From contig NZ_CP042171.1 of assembly GCF_005938645.2 (NCBI RefSeq), positions 1,922,001 to 1,986,000 on the forward strand: DNA of 64,000 bases, read 5' to 3'. The DNA is from Pedobacter sp. KBS0701. GTDB lineage: Bacteria; Bacteroidota; Bacteroidia; Sphingobacteriales; Sphingobacteriaceae. Numbering within the stretch: the stretch's first letter is position 1; every line of letters begins with the position of its first letter. The notes beneath the pieces are model-generated. The model was not told where the DNA came from. It ran no database searches and saw only the letters and a program-made list of their open reading frames with translations. The position numbers and the translations under genes are program-made. Below are positions 8,762 through 17,498 of this stretch, piece after piece.

Positions 8762-9532
8762 TTATTGTTGTTTGTTAGATAGGGTAATGTTAATCCTGGT
8801 GCCTATAGCCACTTTTGTTAACGAATCAACCAGCATAGGGTCTTGTTTAATAATAACAGCAGCAGCACTATCGGTAATAGGCCCATCGTAAATGATGTTG
8901 CCTAAACTCAGGTTTGAACCCCTTAGGCTAAATTTAGCTTCATCCATGGTTAAACCCATTAACTGGGGAATATCTACTTCTTCATTTCCACGTCCATCGC
9001 CTAAAACCAGGTTAATTCTCGAGCCAACAGGCACAATCTGTCCGGCCGCAATAGGTTGACCGCCAAAGGAGGCTTCTAACACCACATCACGACTTACGTC
9101 AGGCTTATAGGTTGTATCTCCAAGCTTTAATCTCGAACTCTCTATAATGGCCTGTGCTTCCCTTAAAGTTTTAAACGCTATATCAGGGAATTTTGTATTC
9201 GGTGTTTTGCCTGCGTTAATGGTTAAATAAATGGTACGGTTATCTTTTACAAAGGTATTGGGGTCAGGATCCTGATCAATTACAATTCCGGCAGGTTGAT
9301 CCATAATAAAAACAGAATCTACTTCATATTTTAATCCTGCATCTTCCAGTTTCTTAACTGCCTGCTCAAAAGATAAACCTTTTACCATAGGTACATTTAG
9401 GCCCTGTCCGTGCTTGGTGTAATATCTTAAACTAAAAAAAGCAACCAATAGAAGTACTACAACGGTTACTATAGCGGCTAATATGTTGTTTCTAAACGAT
9501 TTGGTTTTTAAATAATCTATAAATTTAGACAT
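8762..9532 (-). CDS. Membrane-anchored PASTA-domain protein
   Basis: The 256-residue protein has one membrane segment (about 17-33) followed by three consecutive PASTA repeats covering roughly 42-110, 112-180 and 185-253. The repeats share the pattern of a hydrophobic strand, a 'tLreAqaiIes' helix and a 'vdPn/GqpI..G..I.l..' end. PASTA domains bind muropeptides or glycan strands. There is no kinase or transpeptidase domain, so this is a stand-alone sensor or scaffold. It is 18 bases upstream of mltG and almost certainly in the same operon. The opposite strand starts ddl about 200 bases away. Confidence 0.92.
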   Translation of the reverse strand: MSKFIDYLKTKSFRNNILAAIVTVVVLLLVAFFSLRYYTKHGQGLNVPMVKGLSFEQAVKKLEDAGLKYEVDSVFIMDQPAGIVIDQDPDPNTFVKDNRTIYLTINAGKTPNTKFPDIAFKTLREAQAIIESSRLKLGDTTYKPDVSRDVVLEASFGGQPIAAGQIVPVGSRINLVLGDGRGNEEVDIPQLMGLTMDEAKFSLRGSNLSLGNIIYDGPITDSAAAVIIKQDPMLVDSLTKVAIGTRINITLSNKQQ

Positions 9533-9732
9533 GAATCTTAATTTGGGTTATGCGTACAAGCTCAAATGTAACTATTTTAATGTTGGATTGAATTATCGAA
9601 TCTGTTTCTTCATTCATCATTCAATTACTCACTCCTTCAATAATTCTCCTTCAATAATACTAAAGCACAAAGATATTTATATTTTTGAGGATATATTTAT
9701 ATTCAATTTCTATTTATAAAAGGATTTTTAAC

Positions 9733-10719
9733 ATGAAGAAAACGATAGCATTGTTAACAGGCGGTACCACAGGCGAATGGGTTGTTTCTGTAAAAAGCGC
9801 AGCCACTATTGCTCAAAATATCGACCCCAATTTATACGATGTGTATAAGATTATGCTGAACGAAAAGGGCTGGTTTTATGAACCTGCCGATTCTGTTAAG
9901 ATTGAAATTGATAAAAACGATTTTTCCTTAACACTTGAAGGAAGAAAAATTAAGTTTGACGGCGTTTTTATTGCCATACATGGTTCTCCTGGCGAGGACG
10001 GAAAATTGCAGGGCTATTTCGATATGTTGGGCATTCCATATACCGCCTGCGATGCATTAACTTCGTCTATTACGATGAATAAGGGTTACACGAAAGCCGT
10101 TGTAGCGGGTATTGATAAGCTGTACACCGCAAAATCTGTTCAGATATTTAAAGGTGGAAATTATAATTTAAATCAGATTAAGCAGGATTTAAGATTGCCT
10201 TATTTTGTTAAACCCAACAGCGGGGGCAGCAGCATTGGCATGAGTAAGGTAAAACATGCCGACGATCTGGAAACAGCCATTGAAAAAGCATTTAAAGAAG
10301 ATAGTCAGATTTTAATAGAAGAGTTTGTCAGTGGCAGGGAATTTTCGGTCGGCATTTTTGGCGCTGAGGGCAAAGTTATTGTTTTACCAGCAACAGAAGT
10401 GATCCCGAAAAATGAGTTTTTCGATTTTGAGGCAAAATATACGCCTGGCGCAACGGAAGAAATTACCCCAGGCAGAATGAGTGCCGAAGAAGTGACCCGT
10501 GTGCAACAGGTGGTAAAGGATGTATACCAGAAATTAAATTGCAGGGGAGTGGTACGCATTGATTATTTCCTGGAGGAAGGAACCGGTAAATTTTATTTTA
10601 TCGAAATCAATACCATTCCCGGACAAACAGCAACCAGTTTTATTCCACAGCAGGTAGCTGCAATGGGAATTACCCTGAAAGAATTTTATACTCTTTTAAT
10701 GAAAGAAACGCTGGGGTAG
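9733..10719 (+). CDS. ddl: D-alanine--D-alanine ligase
   Basis: ATP-dependent ligation of two D-alanines gives the dipeptide used for peptidoglycan stem peptides. ATG at 9733 is preferred over an in-frame ATG at 9685, because family similarity starts with 'MKKTIALLTGG'. This gives 328 residues. The N-terminal Gly-rich motif is GGTTGEWVVS, the ATP-grasp part shows 'FVKPNSGGSSIGMSKV', and the metal/product site reads 'IEINTIPGQT'. All are typical of Ddl, though Trp replaces the more usual His/Arg after Glu in the first motif. It is transcribed away from the PASTA-mltG operon. Confidence 0.95.
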   Translation: MKKTIALLTGGTTGEWVVSVKSAATIAQNIDPNLYDVYKIMLNEKGWFYEPADSVKIEIDKNDFSLTLEGRKIKFDGVFIAIHGSPGEDGKLQGYFDMLGIPYTACDALTSSITMNKGYTKAVVAGIDKLYTAKSVQIFKGGNYNLNQIKQDLRLPYFVKPNSGGSSIGMSKVKHADDLETAIEKAFKEDSQILIEEFVSGREFSVGIFGAEGKVIVLPATEVIPKNEFFDFEAKYTPGATEEITPGRMSAEEVTRVQQVVKDVYQKLNCRGVVRIDYFLEEGTGKFYFIEINTIPGQTATSFIPQQVAAMGITLKEFYTLLMKETLG

Positions 10720-10992
10720 TACTTGTGAATTTTGTCATTCTGAATGCAATGAAGATCTTTAAATAGTAGCATTGCTTTATGAACATATCTACTTTGTAAG
10801 CGCGGCAATTTAGGTCCAGTCTTTTATTTGTTAGGGATTATTCATTTATTTAGGCTAATTTTAATGGTATTTATGCTTGCTTCGCAAGCCTTAACTTCGT
10901 TCAGAATAACAAGTGACACATATAATTATATCAAAAATAATCTTTAAGATCTTTAACAGAGGTATCTAAAATATTGATTTGCCTAAACAACG
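10720..10992. other. Intergenic stretch with a degenerate GTCATTCTGAA palindrome
   Basis: Between ddl and the Crp/Fnr gene, 'gtcattctgaatgcaatgaag' begins near 10735. A partly complementary run ending 'cttcgttcagaataaca' lies near 10910, forming a long imperfect inverted repeat of the kind scattered through this window. No gene is visible. Confidence 0.45.
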
Positions 10993-11574
10993 ATGAATAT
11001 CCAAAAACTGATTGATAAAGGTTTAAAACTCAAAAGCTATTCAAAAGATTCAGTTATCTACGAGCCGGGGATGCAGCCCCGCTACGTGTATTTTATCAAA
11101 TCGGGCGAGGTGCGAATGGTTACCGTGAGCGATGAAGGAAAGGAATTTATACAAGGCGTTTTTAAAATGGGGCAGTATTTCGGTGAACCTGCTCTATTAG
11201 TGAACCGACCTTATTTAGCCTTTACTATTGCCAATAAAGATTCGCAGATTATTGTGGTAAATAAAGAAGATTTTTTCGGACTGATTAAAAACGAACCCGA
11301 TTTTAGCATGGAGTTGATCCGTACTTTAAGTAACCGCCTCTTTTATAAATCGATGATGCTGGAAGAACTGGCGAGCGAAAAGGCCGATCATCGGTTGTTA
11401 ACGATTATCAATTACCTTCTTAACGATATTGCTGTAGGTGAAAATTTAAAAATAACGCGACAAGAATTAGCCGACATGACTGGCTTAAGGGTAGAAACAG
11501 TTATCCGTAGCACTAAAATATTAGCGGAAAAAGGCCTGATCAGAACCATTAAAGGGAAAATAGTAAAGGTTTAG
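10993..11574 (+). CDS. Crp/Fnr-family transcriptional regulator
   Basis: The 193-residue protein has an N-terminal cyclic-nucleotide-binding-type beta-roll (about 10-115, with 'GEVRMVTVSDEGKEF' and 'GQYFGEP') and a C-terminal winged helix. Its recognition region reads 'TRQELADMTGLRVETVIRS' followed by 'LAEKGLIRTIKGKIVKV'. No N-terminal Cys cluster is present, so it is not an iron-sulfur FNR. The ligand is unknown. The downstream DUF983 gene is 100 bases away, and an ATGA-N6-TCAT dyad in between is a candidate binding site. Confidence 0.92.
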   Translation: MNIQKLIDKGLKLKSYSKDSVIYEPGMQPRYVYFIKSGEVRMVTVSDEGKEFIQGVFKMGQYFGEPALLVNRPYLAFTIANKDSQIIVVNKEDFFGLIKNEPDFSMELIRTLSNRLFYKSMMLEELASEKADHRLLTIINYLLNDIAVGENLKITRQELADMTGLRVETVIRSTKILAEKGLIRTIKGKIVKV

Positions 11575-11609
11575 CATGGCTTAACCAATTTATACAACAA
11601 TCCTTAAAC

Positions 11610-11623
11610 ATGACTTAGATCAT
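11610..11623. promoter_or_regulatory. Candidate Crp/Fnr-type operator
   Basis: ATGA-N6-TCAT is a perfect 4+4 dyad lying 23 bases upstream of a TAnnTTTG -7 element, which puts it near -40 relative to the predicted start. Spacing and symmetry match Crp/Fnr-family half-sites, and a family member is encoded immediately upstream. Binding is inferred. Confidence 0.4.
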
Positions 11624-11646
11624 AAATTAGTATTTAATTTTAGGCT

Positions 11647-11654
11647 TACCTTTG
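11647..11654 (+). promoter_or_regulatory. Bacteroidota -7 promoter element upstream of the DUF983 gene
   Basis: TACCTTTG matches the TAnnTTTG consensus and lies 20 bases before the ATG at 11675. No clear TTTG -33 box is present, which suits an activator-dependent promoter. Confidence 0.5.
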
Positions 11655-11674
11655 TACTATCAAATTAGAAGATT

Positions 11675-12067
11675 ATGGCTGAGTTATCGAAATTCCAGGC
11701 TTTTGTACAGTGTAAATGCCCACGTTGCCGCAAAGGAGATATTTTTACAGGGAGTGCTTATTCTTTCAGACTACAAAAAACCAATATCAACTGTCCGCAT
11801 TGCAACTTAAAATTTGAGCGCGAGCCAGGGTTTTTCTACGTGGCTATGTTTGTAAGTTATGCCATGAACGTTGCAGAAATCATAACCATTGGTGTGGCAT
11901 CGTATGTTTTGGGTTTAGCCTTAGTATATGAAAACTTGTGGTACTATGTTGGTTTAATCCTGGCCGGTGTTTTATTGTTGTCACCAATTAATTATCGCTA
12001 TTCGAGGGTTATTTTGCTTCATTACCTTACGCCAGGCTTACATTATGTTGCTGGCAGTGGAGACTAG
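11675..12067 (+). CDS. DUF983 membrane protein with zinc-ribbon N-terminus
   Basis: The 130-residue protein starts with two CxxC pairs (in 'CKCPRCRKG' and 'NCPHCNLKF') forming a likely zinc ribbon. The conserved 'EREPGFFYVAMFVSYA' follows, then two or three membrane segments. This is the DUF983 family, common in Bacteroidota and alphaproteobacteria and often near respiratory genes; its function is not established. A -7 element and a possible Crp/Fnr site precede it. Confidence 0.9.
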   Translation: MAELSKFQAFVQCKCPRCRKGDIFTGSAYSFRLQKTNINCPHCNLKFEREPGFFYVAMFVSYAMNVAEIITIGVASYVLGLALVYENLWYYVGLILAGVLLLSPINYRYSRVILLHYLTPGLHYVAGSGD

Positions 12068-12226
12068 TAAACTATAAATAAAAAGAGACTGTATCGTAAA
12101 ACTGATTTCTCTTCAGGTTTTGTCGTGTTGATCTTGTCGAAACAGCGCTGCCAGAGCTATTTAATCTAGTCCTTCTACAGGTTTTTGTTCTTGTGTTTAC
12201 ATACTGAATCGAGACAATTCAATAAA

Positions 12227-12679
12227 TTAAGTAACAGCGTGCTTTCGTCTCATTAAACCTATTATCAGATTGATGATCGGTAGTAGTTGAACAACTAAAA
12301 ATCCGAGTAGCATTGCAGCGGTGCTATTCTTGAATCCCTGTGAATAATCTGTCGAGTCTGCGCTGGTAAACTCGGCCAGGGTAAGTGATTTGTTGAAATT
12401 ATAAGTAGAATAACAAGCAAGAAAAAAGAATAAAATAGATAATAAAATGTGAGTCCAGCTCAAGATATTAGATGCTATAAATGATTTTAAAAATTTGTAG
12501 AATAATGCAAAAACGAATAAAAATATCGCATACCACCTAATGAGTGGAACATTATCGATCATATAATAACTGTCGTATATATTGAAAGCAAGGTTAACTG
12601 CCGGAAGCAATAATGAAGCTGCCAACAGAATGGTCGCTACTAAAACCAGGAAGTTATAGGTTTTAAAGATTTTTTTCAT
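12227..12679 (-). CDS. Four-helix membrane protein of unknown function
   Basis: The 150-residue protein has four predicted membrane segments: about residues 10-30, 48-65, 72-90 and 118-142. The N-terminus is Lys-rich and the C-terminus ends in 'MRRKHAV'. A soluble loop with 'EFTSADSTDYSQG' precedes the last segment. I do not recognise a family. It is flanked by intergenic sequence on both sides and looks monocistronic. Coding is supported by the uninterrupted frame and membrane topology only. Confidence 0.7.
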   Translation of the reverse strand: MKKIFKTYNFLVLVATILLAASLLLPAVNLAFNIYDSYYMIDNVPLIRWYAIFLFVFALFYKFLKSFIASNILSWTHILLSILFFFLACYSTYNFNKSLTLAEFTSADSTDYSQGFKNSTAAMLLGFLVVQLLPIINLIIGLMRRKHAVT

Positions 12680-13083
12680 TTTTTGTTTGGCTTGAGGGGT
12701 TCCTTAATCTAAGTGTGCAATTGTTTGGAGAGCTATTTCACATATTTATGATCAGTTTTTTAATTAGAAAATGGGTGTTCAGTCATGCTTCGGAAACAGC
12801 AGTCCCGTTATTCGCTATAGCTCCGATAAAAGATCGGAGGCTGACGCTTTTACCGGGTTTATAGAACAGAGGATTGTATAAAATACAAACGAAGACTACA
12901 TTAAGTTCAAAAATCAGGCGTCATTGCGAGAGGAACGACGAAGCAATCCTATCGCAGACAGGAAGATTGATTCATCCGATGAAAAATCGGCTTGTCAATA
13001 TTAACTCGCAACCTTTCATTTCAGGCATTTTGCTACAGGTATGAAATCAGTATAGCTTCTGCTTTAGCTAATGACAGCTAAAA
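12680..13083. repeat. Gene-free stretch with REP-like palindromes
   Basis: No gene is visible. The sequence holds 'cgataaaagatcgg' near 12820 and a GTCATTGCGAG...GAAGCAATC palindrome at about 12932-12970, a class found again near 48029-48126. These resemble small dispersed palindromes typical of Bacteroidota intergenic DNA. Confidence 0.55.
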
Positions 13084-13845
13084 TTAATGATTTATAGAAC
13101 TATTTATACAATCTACTAACGCTTTCACTTTTGTTTCTGAAGTAAGTTCATACCGGTATTCGTCATCAATACTACCCATTTTGGTTTCCGTATTTCTGAA
13201 TTCCATTTTACTTGGTACAAATTCCTTTGCTGAAGCATGAAATTGTGTAGCACCGGTTTGATCAATAAGGTTTTTGATGTTGTTTTCATTTATCCCCGCA
13301 CCAGGCATGATGGTAATGCGGCCATTGGCTTTTTTTACCAGCCGTGATAATTTTTCTGCTCCCAGAATTGCAGAAGAAGCACCTCCGGAAGTGAGCACTC
13401 TTTTTATGTTGAGTGAGATCAAATCTTCCAGTGCCTGATCCATATCGTTACTCATATCAAATGCCCTGTGGAAAGCCACCTCCATAGGTTTGGCCAGCGC
13501 AATTAATTCAGCGCATCTTTCTTTGTCGACAGTGCCATCAGCTTTAAGTATTCCAATAACTATTCCTTCGCAATTTAATGATTTGCAGATTTTTATATCT
13601 TCTTTCATTAATTCGAATTCTGTGCCGGAGTATAGGAAATCGCCACCCCTCGGACGGATAATCGGCCAGATTTCGATGGATAGATTTTTCTTCGCAAGTG
13701 CCAGCTGACCATAACTTGGTGTGGTACCACCTTCTGCCAGGTTATCGCAAAATTCCACTCTTTTCGCCCCGCCATTTTGAGCGGCTAAGGCTGATTGGTA
13801 AGAGTTAGCGCATACTTCTAAGCAAGGAATTGCTCCTTCATTCAT
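13084..13845 (-). CDS. cutC: CutC-family protein
   Basis: The 253-residue protein is a TIM barrel of the CutC family. It has 'LEVCANSYQSALAAQNGGAKRVEFC' at the first strand, 'IRPRGGDFLYS' near 62-72, 'AFHRAFDM' near 130 and 'LTSGGASSA' near 151. CutC was linked to copper tolerance in E. coli, but its biochemical activity is unsettled. No copper pump or chaperone is adjacent, so a copper role is not supported by context here. Confidence 0.93.
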   Translation of the reverse strand: MNEGAIPCLEVCANSYQSALAAQNGGAKRVEFCDNLAEGGTTPSYGQLALAKKNLSIEIWPIIRPRGGDFLYSGTEFELMKEDIKICKSLNCEGIVIGILKADGTVDKERCAELIALAKPMEVAFHRAFDMSNDMDQALEDLISLNIKRVLTSGGASSAILGAEKLSRLVKKANGRITIMPGAGINENNIKNLIDQTGATQFHASAKEFVPSKMEFRNTETKMGSIDDEYRYELTSETKVKALVDCINSSINH

Positions 13846-13888
13846 GATATTTGGATTTATGTTCTACAAAGCGAATTTACTTTCTTAT

Positions 13889-13916
13889 CGTCACCCTGAA
13901 TTTATTTCAGGGTCAA
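13889..13916. repeat. Short CACCCTGAA/TTCAGGGT hairpin
   Basis: 'caccctgaa' and 'ttcagggt' form a hairpin with a short TTTAT loop between the cutC and glycosylasparaginase genes. There is no T-tract, so it is more like the dispersed palindromes of this genome than a terminator. Confidence 0.45.
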
Positions 13917-13998
13917 TTAAGTAAAGGAGACTACAGATCGCGCCTTCATTAAATAGTTAAAAATTAAATATTTACATCCGACAAACAATAAACTCTGA

Positions 13999-15033
13999 TT
14001 AATAATAACTCTTGCCTTTGATCAAAAGATCTTGTTTTTCTGCATTACAAACCGCATAACTAAAGCCCTGTTGAATGGCATAAGCACCATATTCGCCTTT
14101 TTTATTGATAGCTAAAAATCCTACCTGTATATTTTTGGCAGTTTCGGGCTTCTTTTTAATGATGCGCATTACCGCTTCCTTACAGGCGGCTTCGGGTGTA
14201 TAACCCTGGCGCATGAGTTCTACAACTAAAAACGAACCTACATTTCGTACTACCTCTTCGCCTACACCGGTTGATGTTGCGCCACCAACTTCATTATCTA
14301 CATAAAGGCCAGCCCCAATTATCGGACTATCACCAATTCTACCATGTAATTTGTAGGCCATGCCACTGGTGGTACAAGCGCCGGAAATGTTTCCTTTCGC
14401 ATCAATAGCCAACATTCCAATGGTATCGTGGTTATACTGGTTGCCTGGTAATTTTTGTGGGGCAGCTTTCTCGTAAAGTTTATTTTCGATATTCATCACC
14501 GGCGCATATTTCGCTGTTTTTAACCATTCTTTCCATGCTTTTTCGCTAGCCGGAGTGAGTAGATTCTCTTTTTTGAAACCCTGCTCCAAGGCAAACTGTA
14601 AAGCACCATCTCCAGCTAACATGACGTGCGGTGTTTTTTCCATCACCTTACGCGCAACCGAAATTGGATGCTTAATATGCTCGAGTGCTAAAACAGCGCC
14701 ACAATTACCCAGTTCGTCCATAATACAGGCATCGAGCGTAACATGGCCATCACGATCCGGTAAGCCACCATAACCGACAGATTGATTGTGCTCATCAGCT
14801 TCGGGTACCCAAACGCCTTGTTCTACTGCATCTAAAGCACGTCCACCAGTTGATAAAACTTTCCAGGCATCAGCATTTGCCGCAATGCCAAAATCCCAGG
14901 TAGAAATTACAATCGGGAAATTTTCTGCTTTTGATGATTTTTTTGGAATTACATGCGCAATACTACTTTTATCAATGGCCAGCAATCCGGCCGATAGGGC
15001 AGACGCTTTTATAAATTTACGGCGGTTAAACAT
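13999..15033 (-). CDS. N4-(beta-N-acetylglucosaminyl)-L-asparaginase, Tat-exported
   Basis: The 344-residue protein is an Ntn-hydrolase that removes GlcNAc-Asn linkages from glycoprotein fragments. The N-terminus 'NRRKFIKASALSAGLLA' is a Tat signal. The autoprocessing/catalytic Thr204 lies in 'HDTIGM', and downstream 'TTSGMAYKLHGRIGDSP' and 'GAGLYVDNE' match the glycosylasparaginase substrate pocket rather than plain isoaspartyl peptidases. Cleavage before Thr204 would give alpha and beta chains. It is apparently monocistronic. Export fits a role in glycan foraging, in keeping with the mannosidase and fucosidase genes at 41-50 kb. Confidence 0.9.
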   Translation of the reverse strand: MFNRRKFIKASALSAGLLAIDKSSIAHVIPKKSSKAENFPIVISTWDFGIAANADAWKVLSTGGRALDAVEQGVWVPEADEHNQSVGYGGLPDRDGHVTLDACIMDELGNCGAVLALEHIKHPISVARKVMEKTPHVMLAGDGALQFALEQGFKKENLLTPASEKAWKEWLKTAKYAPVMNIENKLYEKAAPQKLPGNQYNHDTIGMLAIDAKGNISGACTTSGMAYKLHGRIGDSPIIGAGLYVDNEVGGATSTGVGEEVVRNVGSFLVVELMRQGYTPEAACKEAVMRIIKKKPETAKNIQVGFLAINKKGEYGAYAIQQGFSYAVCNAEKQDLLIKGKSYY

Positions 15034-15259
15034 TTTTTTGGTTATTGTTGAAATTGGCTAAATAGTTAATTATTTGATTGTCGAATTGTTAGATTGTTAA
15101 ATCGAACGATCTTGTTTGGTCATTTTGATTTGAACATTGGTTATCATTCATTAATCGTTTTACTTCCGTTTGAAATTGCAATCTGATATTATTTAATTGT
15201 TAGGTTGTTGAAACAATCGTTCCTGTATGAAAATTGCGACTTGACTATTGGTTATTAAT

Positions 15260-16063
15260 TTAACTGATCGTAAATCTATCCGCATCTTTTAGAAAAGGAA
15301 ACTGTCTTCTGATTTTAACCAGTTCTTCGTAGTTGATACTAAAAGTGTATAAATCTTCATCTTCCGGTTTATAATAGACGGTATTGCCATACGGATCTAA
15401 ACACATCGATAATCCACTGTGGTAAATCTGGTTCCCATCGTGCCCAACGCGGTTCACGGCAATTACATAACTTTGGTTCTCAATTGCCCTGGCTGGGATT
15501 AATGCCTTCCAGTGTGCCGAGCGTTTATCAGGCCAGTTGGCCACCAGGAGTAAGATGTCGTATTCCTGATCTACATTGCGTAACCAAACCGGAAAGCGTA
15601 AATCATAACAAATGGCCAATCTGATTTTCCATCCTTTAAGTTCAACAATGAGTTTTTCTTTACCTGGACTAAAGTGGTGGTCTTCATCACCCATGCCAAA
15701 CAGATGGCGTTTATCGTAATGCTGGTTTTTACCATCCGGCTCCATCCAGATCAGGCGGTTAAAATATTGGTTATTTTCTTTAATAATCAAACTTCCTGTA
15801 ACTACACAATTGTACTGATGCGCCATTTTTTGCATCCATTGCATCGTTTTACCACCCATTTCTTCCGCTAAAGCTTCAGAATTCATGCTGAAACCTGTGT
15901 TAAACATTTCGGGTAAAATGATAATATCAGTTTTCTCCCTTACACCCATCGACAATCTAAGTGCCAGATTCAAAAGGTTTTTCTCAATGTTTTCCCAAAA
16001 AAGATAGGCCTGAAAAACAGTTACTTTCAGATTTTCTATTTGAGTGTAAACAGGTGCTTCCAT
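15260..16063 (-). CDS. Omega-amidase (YafV/Nit2-like nitrilase-superfamily amidohydrolase)
   Basis: The 267-residue protein has the nitrilase catalytic triad: Glu52 in 'ILPEMFNTGFSM', Lys118 in 'DKRHLFGMGDE' and Cys152 in 'LAICYDLRFP'. The 'MGDEDHHFSPG' segment is typical of omega-amidases, which hydrolyse alpha-ketoglutaramate or alpha-ketosuccinamate. It lies 20 bases downstream of a YbdL-type aminotransferase gene on the same strand. Glutamine-dependent transamination of ketomethiobutyrate yields alpha-ketoglutaramate, and this enzyme would remove it, pulling methionine salvage forward. The pairing is well known in other bacteria. Confidence 0.9.
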   Translation of the reverse strand: MEAPVYTQIENLKVTVFQAYLFWENIEKNLLNLALRLSMGVREKTDIIILPEMFNTGFSMNSEALAEEMGGKTMQWMQKMAHQYNCVVTGSLIIKENNQYFNRLIWMEPDGKNQHYDKRHLFGMGDEDHHFSPGKEKLIVELKGWKIRLAICYDLRFPVWLRNVDQEYDILLLVANWPDKRSAHWKALIPARAIENQSYVIAVNRVGHDGNQIYHSGLSMCLDPYGNTVYYKPEDEDLYTFSINYEELVKIRRQFPFLKDADRFTIS

Positions 16064-16083
16064 GGTATATCGGTTAAGTCTGG

Positions 16084-17229
16084 TTAAACATTTTTTAGTT
16101 TCCCGGCAGCTAAGGCGAGGGTAGCATTTTCTTTAGCAAAGCAGAACCTGATAATTTTATGATCTGTTGCTTTTTGGTAAAATGCAGAAACCGGAATGGT
16201 GGCCACTCCAAATTCCTTGATCAGCCTGATACTAAAATCGGTGTCTTTTTCGTCGCTGATATCGCTATAACTTGCACATTGAAAATACGAACCATTACAA
16301 GGCAAAAGTTTAAAGCGGCTTTCGGACAGGAGACTTCTAAAATAATCTCTCTTCTGTTGAAAGAAGCTGCCTATTTCAGTATAATTTTTTGGCTCTTTGA
16401 TGTAATGGGCAATTGCTTGTTGCATGGGACTATTAACGCTGAAAACATTAAATTGGTGTACCTTCCTAAATTCTTCGGTCAATTTCTCTGGCGCCAAACA
16501 ATAACCCAGTTTCCAACCCGTAGCGTGCAAAAGCTTACCAAAAGAGGCTACGACGAAACTTCTTTGCTTTAATTCCGGGTAGAGCATTACACTCTGGTGT
16601 TTTTGTTCATCGTAAATCAGGTGTTCATAAACTTCATCGCTCAGGATTAAAATATCGGTGCCACTAACGAATTTAATAAGCGATTTCATATCATCTGGTG
16701 ACAAAATACTACCTGTAGGGTTTTGTGGAGTATTTAAGATGATCATCCTGGTTTTTGCGGTAAACAACTTCTTAACCATATCCCAGTCAATAGCATAAGT
16801 GGGTGGGGCAAGTTCGTAAGTTTTAACCAGGCCACCTAAAAGTTTAATGGTAGGTGCATAACTATCGTAAGCTGGTTCAAAAATGATAACTTCATCACCG
16901 GCATTGATAATTGCCGCTAAAGCTGTAAAAATAGCCTGTGTTCCACCTGCTGTAATGGTAATTTCTGTTTCAGGGTTATACTTTATATTGTAGAGTTTTT
17001 CAACTTTCTCTGCGATGGTTTCTTTTAAAAAAGTAGAACCTGGCATTGGTGCATATTGGTTAAAACCATCTTGCATGGCTTTATTTACCAATTCAACCAG
17101 TTTTGGATCACAGGCATAATCAGGAAATCCCTGAGAAAGATTAATGGCATTGTATTCAGCTGCAAGTTTACTCATCACCGAAAAAATGGTGGTACTTACG
17201 CCAGGAAGTTTAGATTGTATATGAAGCAT
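16084..17229 (-). CDS. Methionine aminotransferase (YbdL-type, PLP class I)
   Basis: The start at 17229 ('MLHIQSKLPGV') is chosen; an upstream in-frame ATG at 17289 would add 20 hydrophobic residues with no family match. The resulting 381-residue enzyme shows 'LSQGFPDYACD' near the N-terminus, 'NTPQNPTG', 'SDEVYEHLIYD' with Asp198, and PLP Lys232 in 'SFGKLLHATGWKLGY'. YbdL-type enzymes favour methionine, aromatic amino acids and glutamine. It forms a two-gene operon with the omega-amidase 20 bases downstream, consistent with ketomethiobutyrate transamination. Confidence 0.9.
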   Translation of the reverse strand: MLHIQSKLPGVSTTIFSVMSKLAAEYNAINLSQGFPDYACDPKLVELVNKAMQDGFNQYAPMPGSTFLKETIAEKVEKLYNIKYNPETEITITAGGTQAIFTALAAIINAGDEVIIFEPAYDSYAPTIKLLGGLVKTYELAPPTYAIDWDMVKKLFTAKTRMIILNTPQNPTGSILSPDDMKSLIKFVSGTDILILSDEVYEHLIYDEQKHQSVMLYPELKQRSFVVASFGKLLHATGWKLGYCLAPEKLTEEFRKVHQFNVFSVNSPMQQAIAHYIKEPKNYTEIGSFFQQKRDYFRSLLSESRFKLLPCNGSYFQCASYSDISDEKDTDFSIRLIKEFGVATIPVSAFYQKATDHKIIRFCFAKENATLALAAGKLKNV

Positions 17230-17498
17230 CTTGTAAGCGAAAATAGGAAAAAAAAGCTTAAGGCGTAAAAAACCTATTTCAAAAGCCATGCTGCAAGATT
17301 ATAATAGTAGACGGAGAAAAACATTTTCAGCAGTATTAAACCCTCACTTTAAATTAACATCAATAACCTAAACAATAAACCCCTGGCTTTAGCAAATTAA
17401 CCCTGGAATTTTGTATTATTTCAAATATATTGCTGCTTATTTAAAATTATTCCAAATAAACCCTTTTATTTGCACTTGAATCTTAATATCCATTAAAT

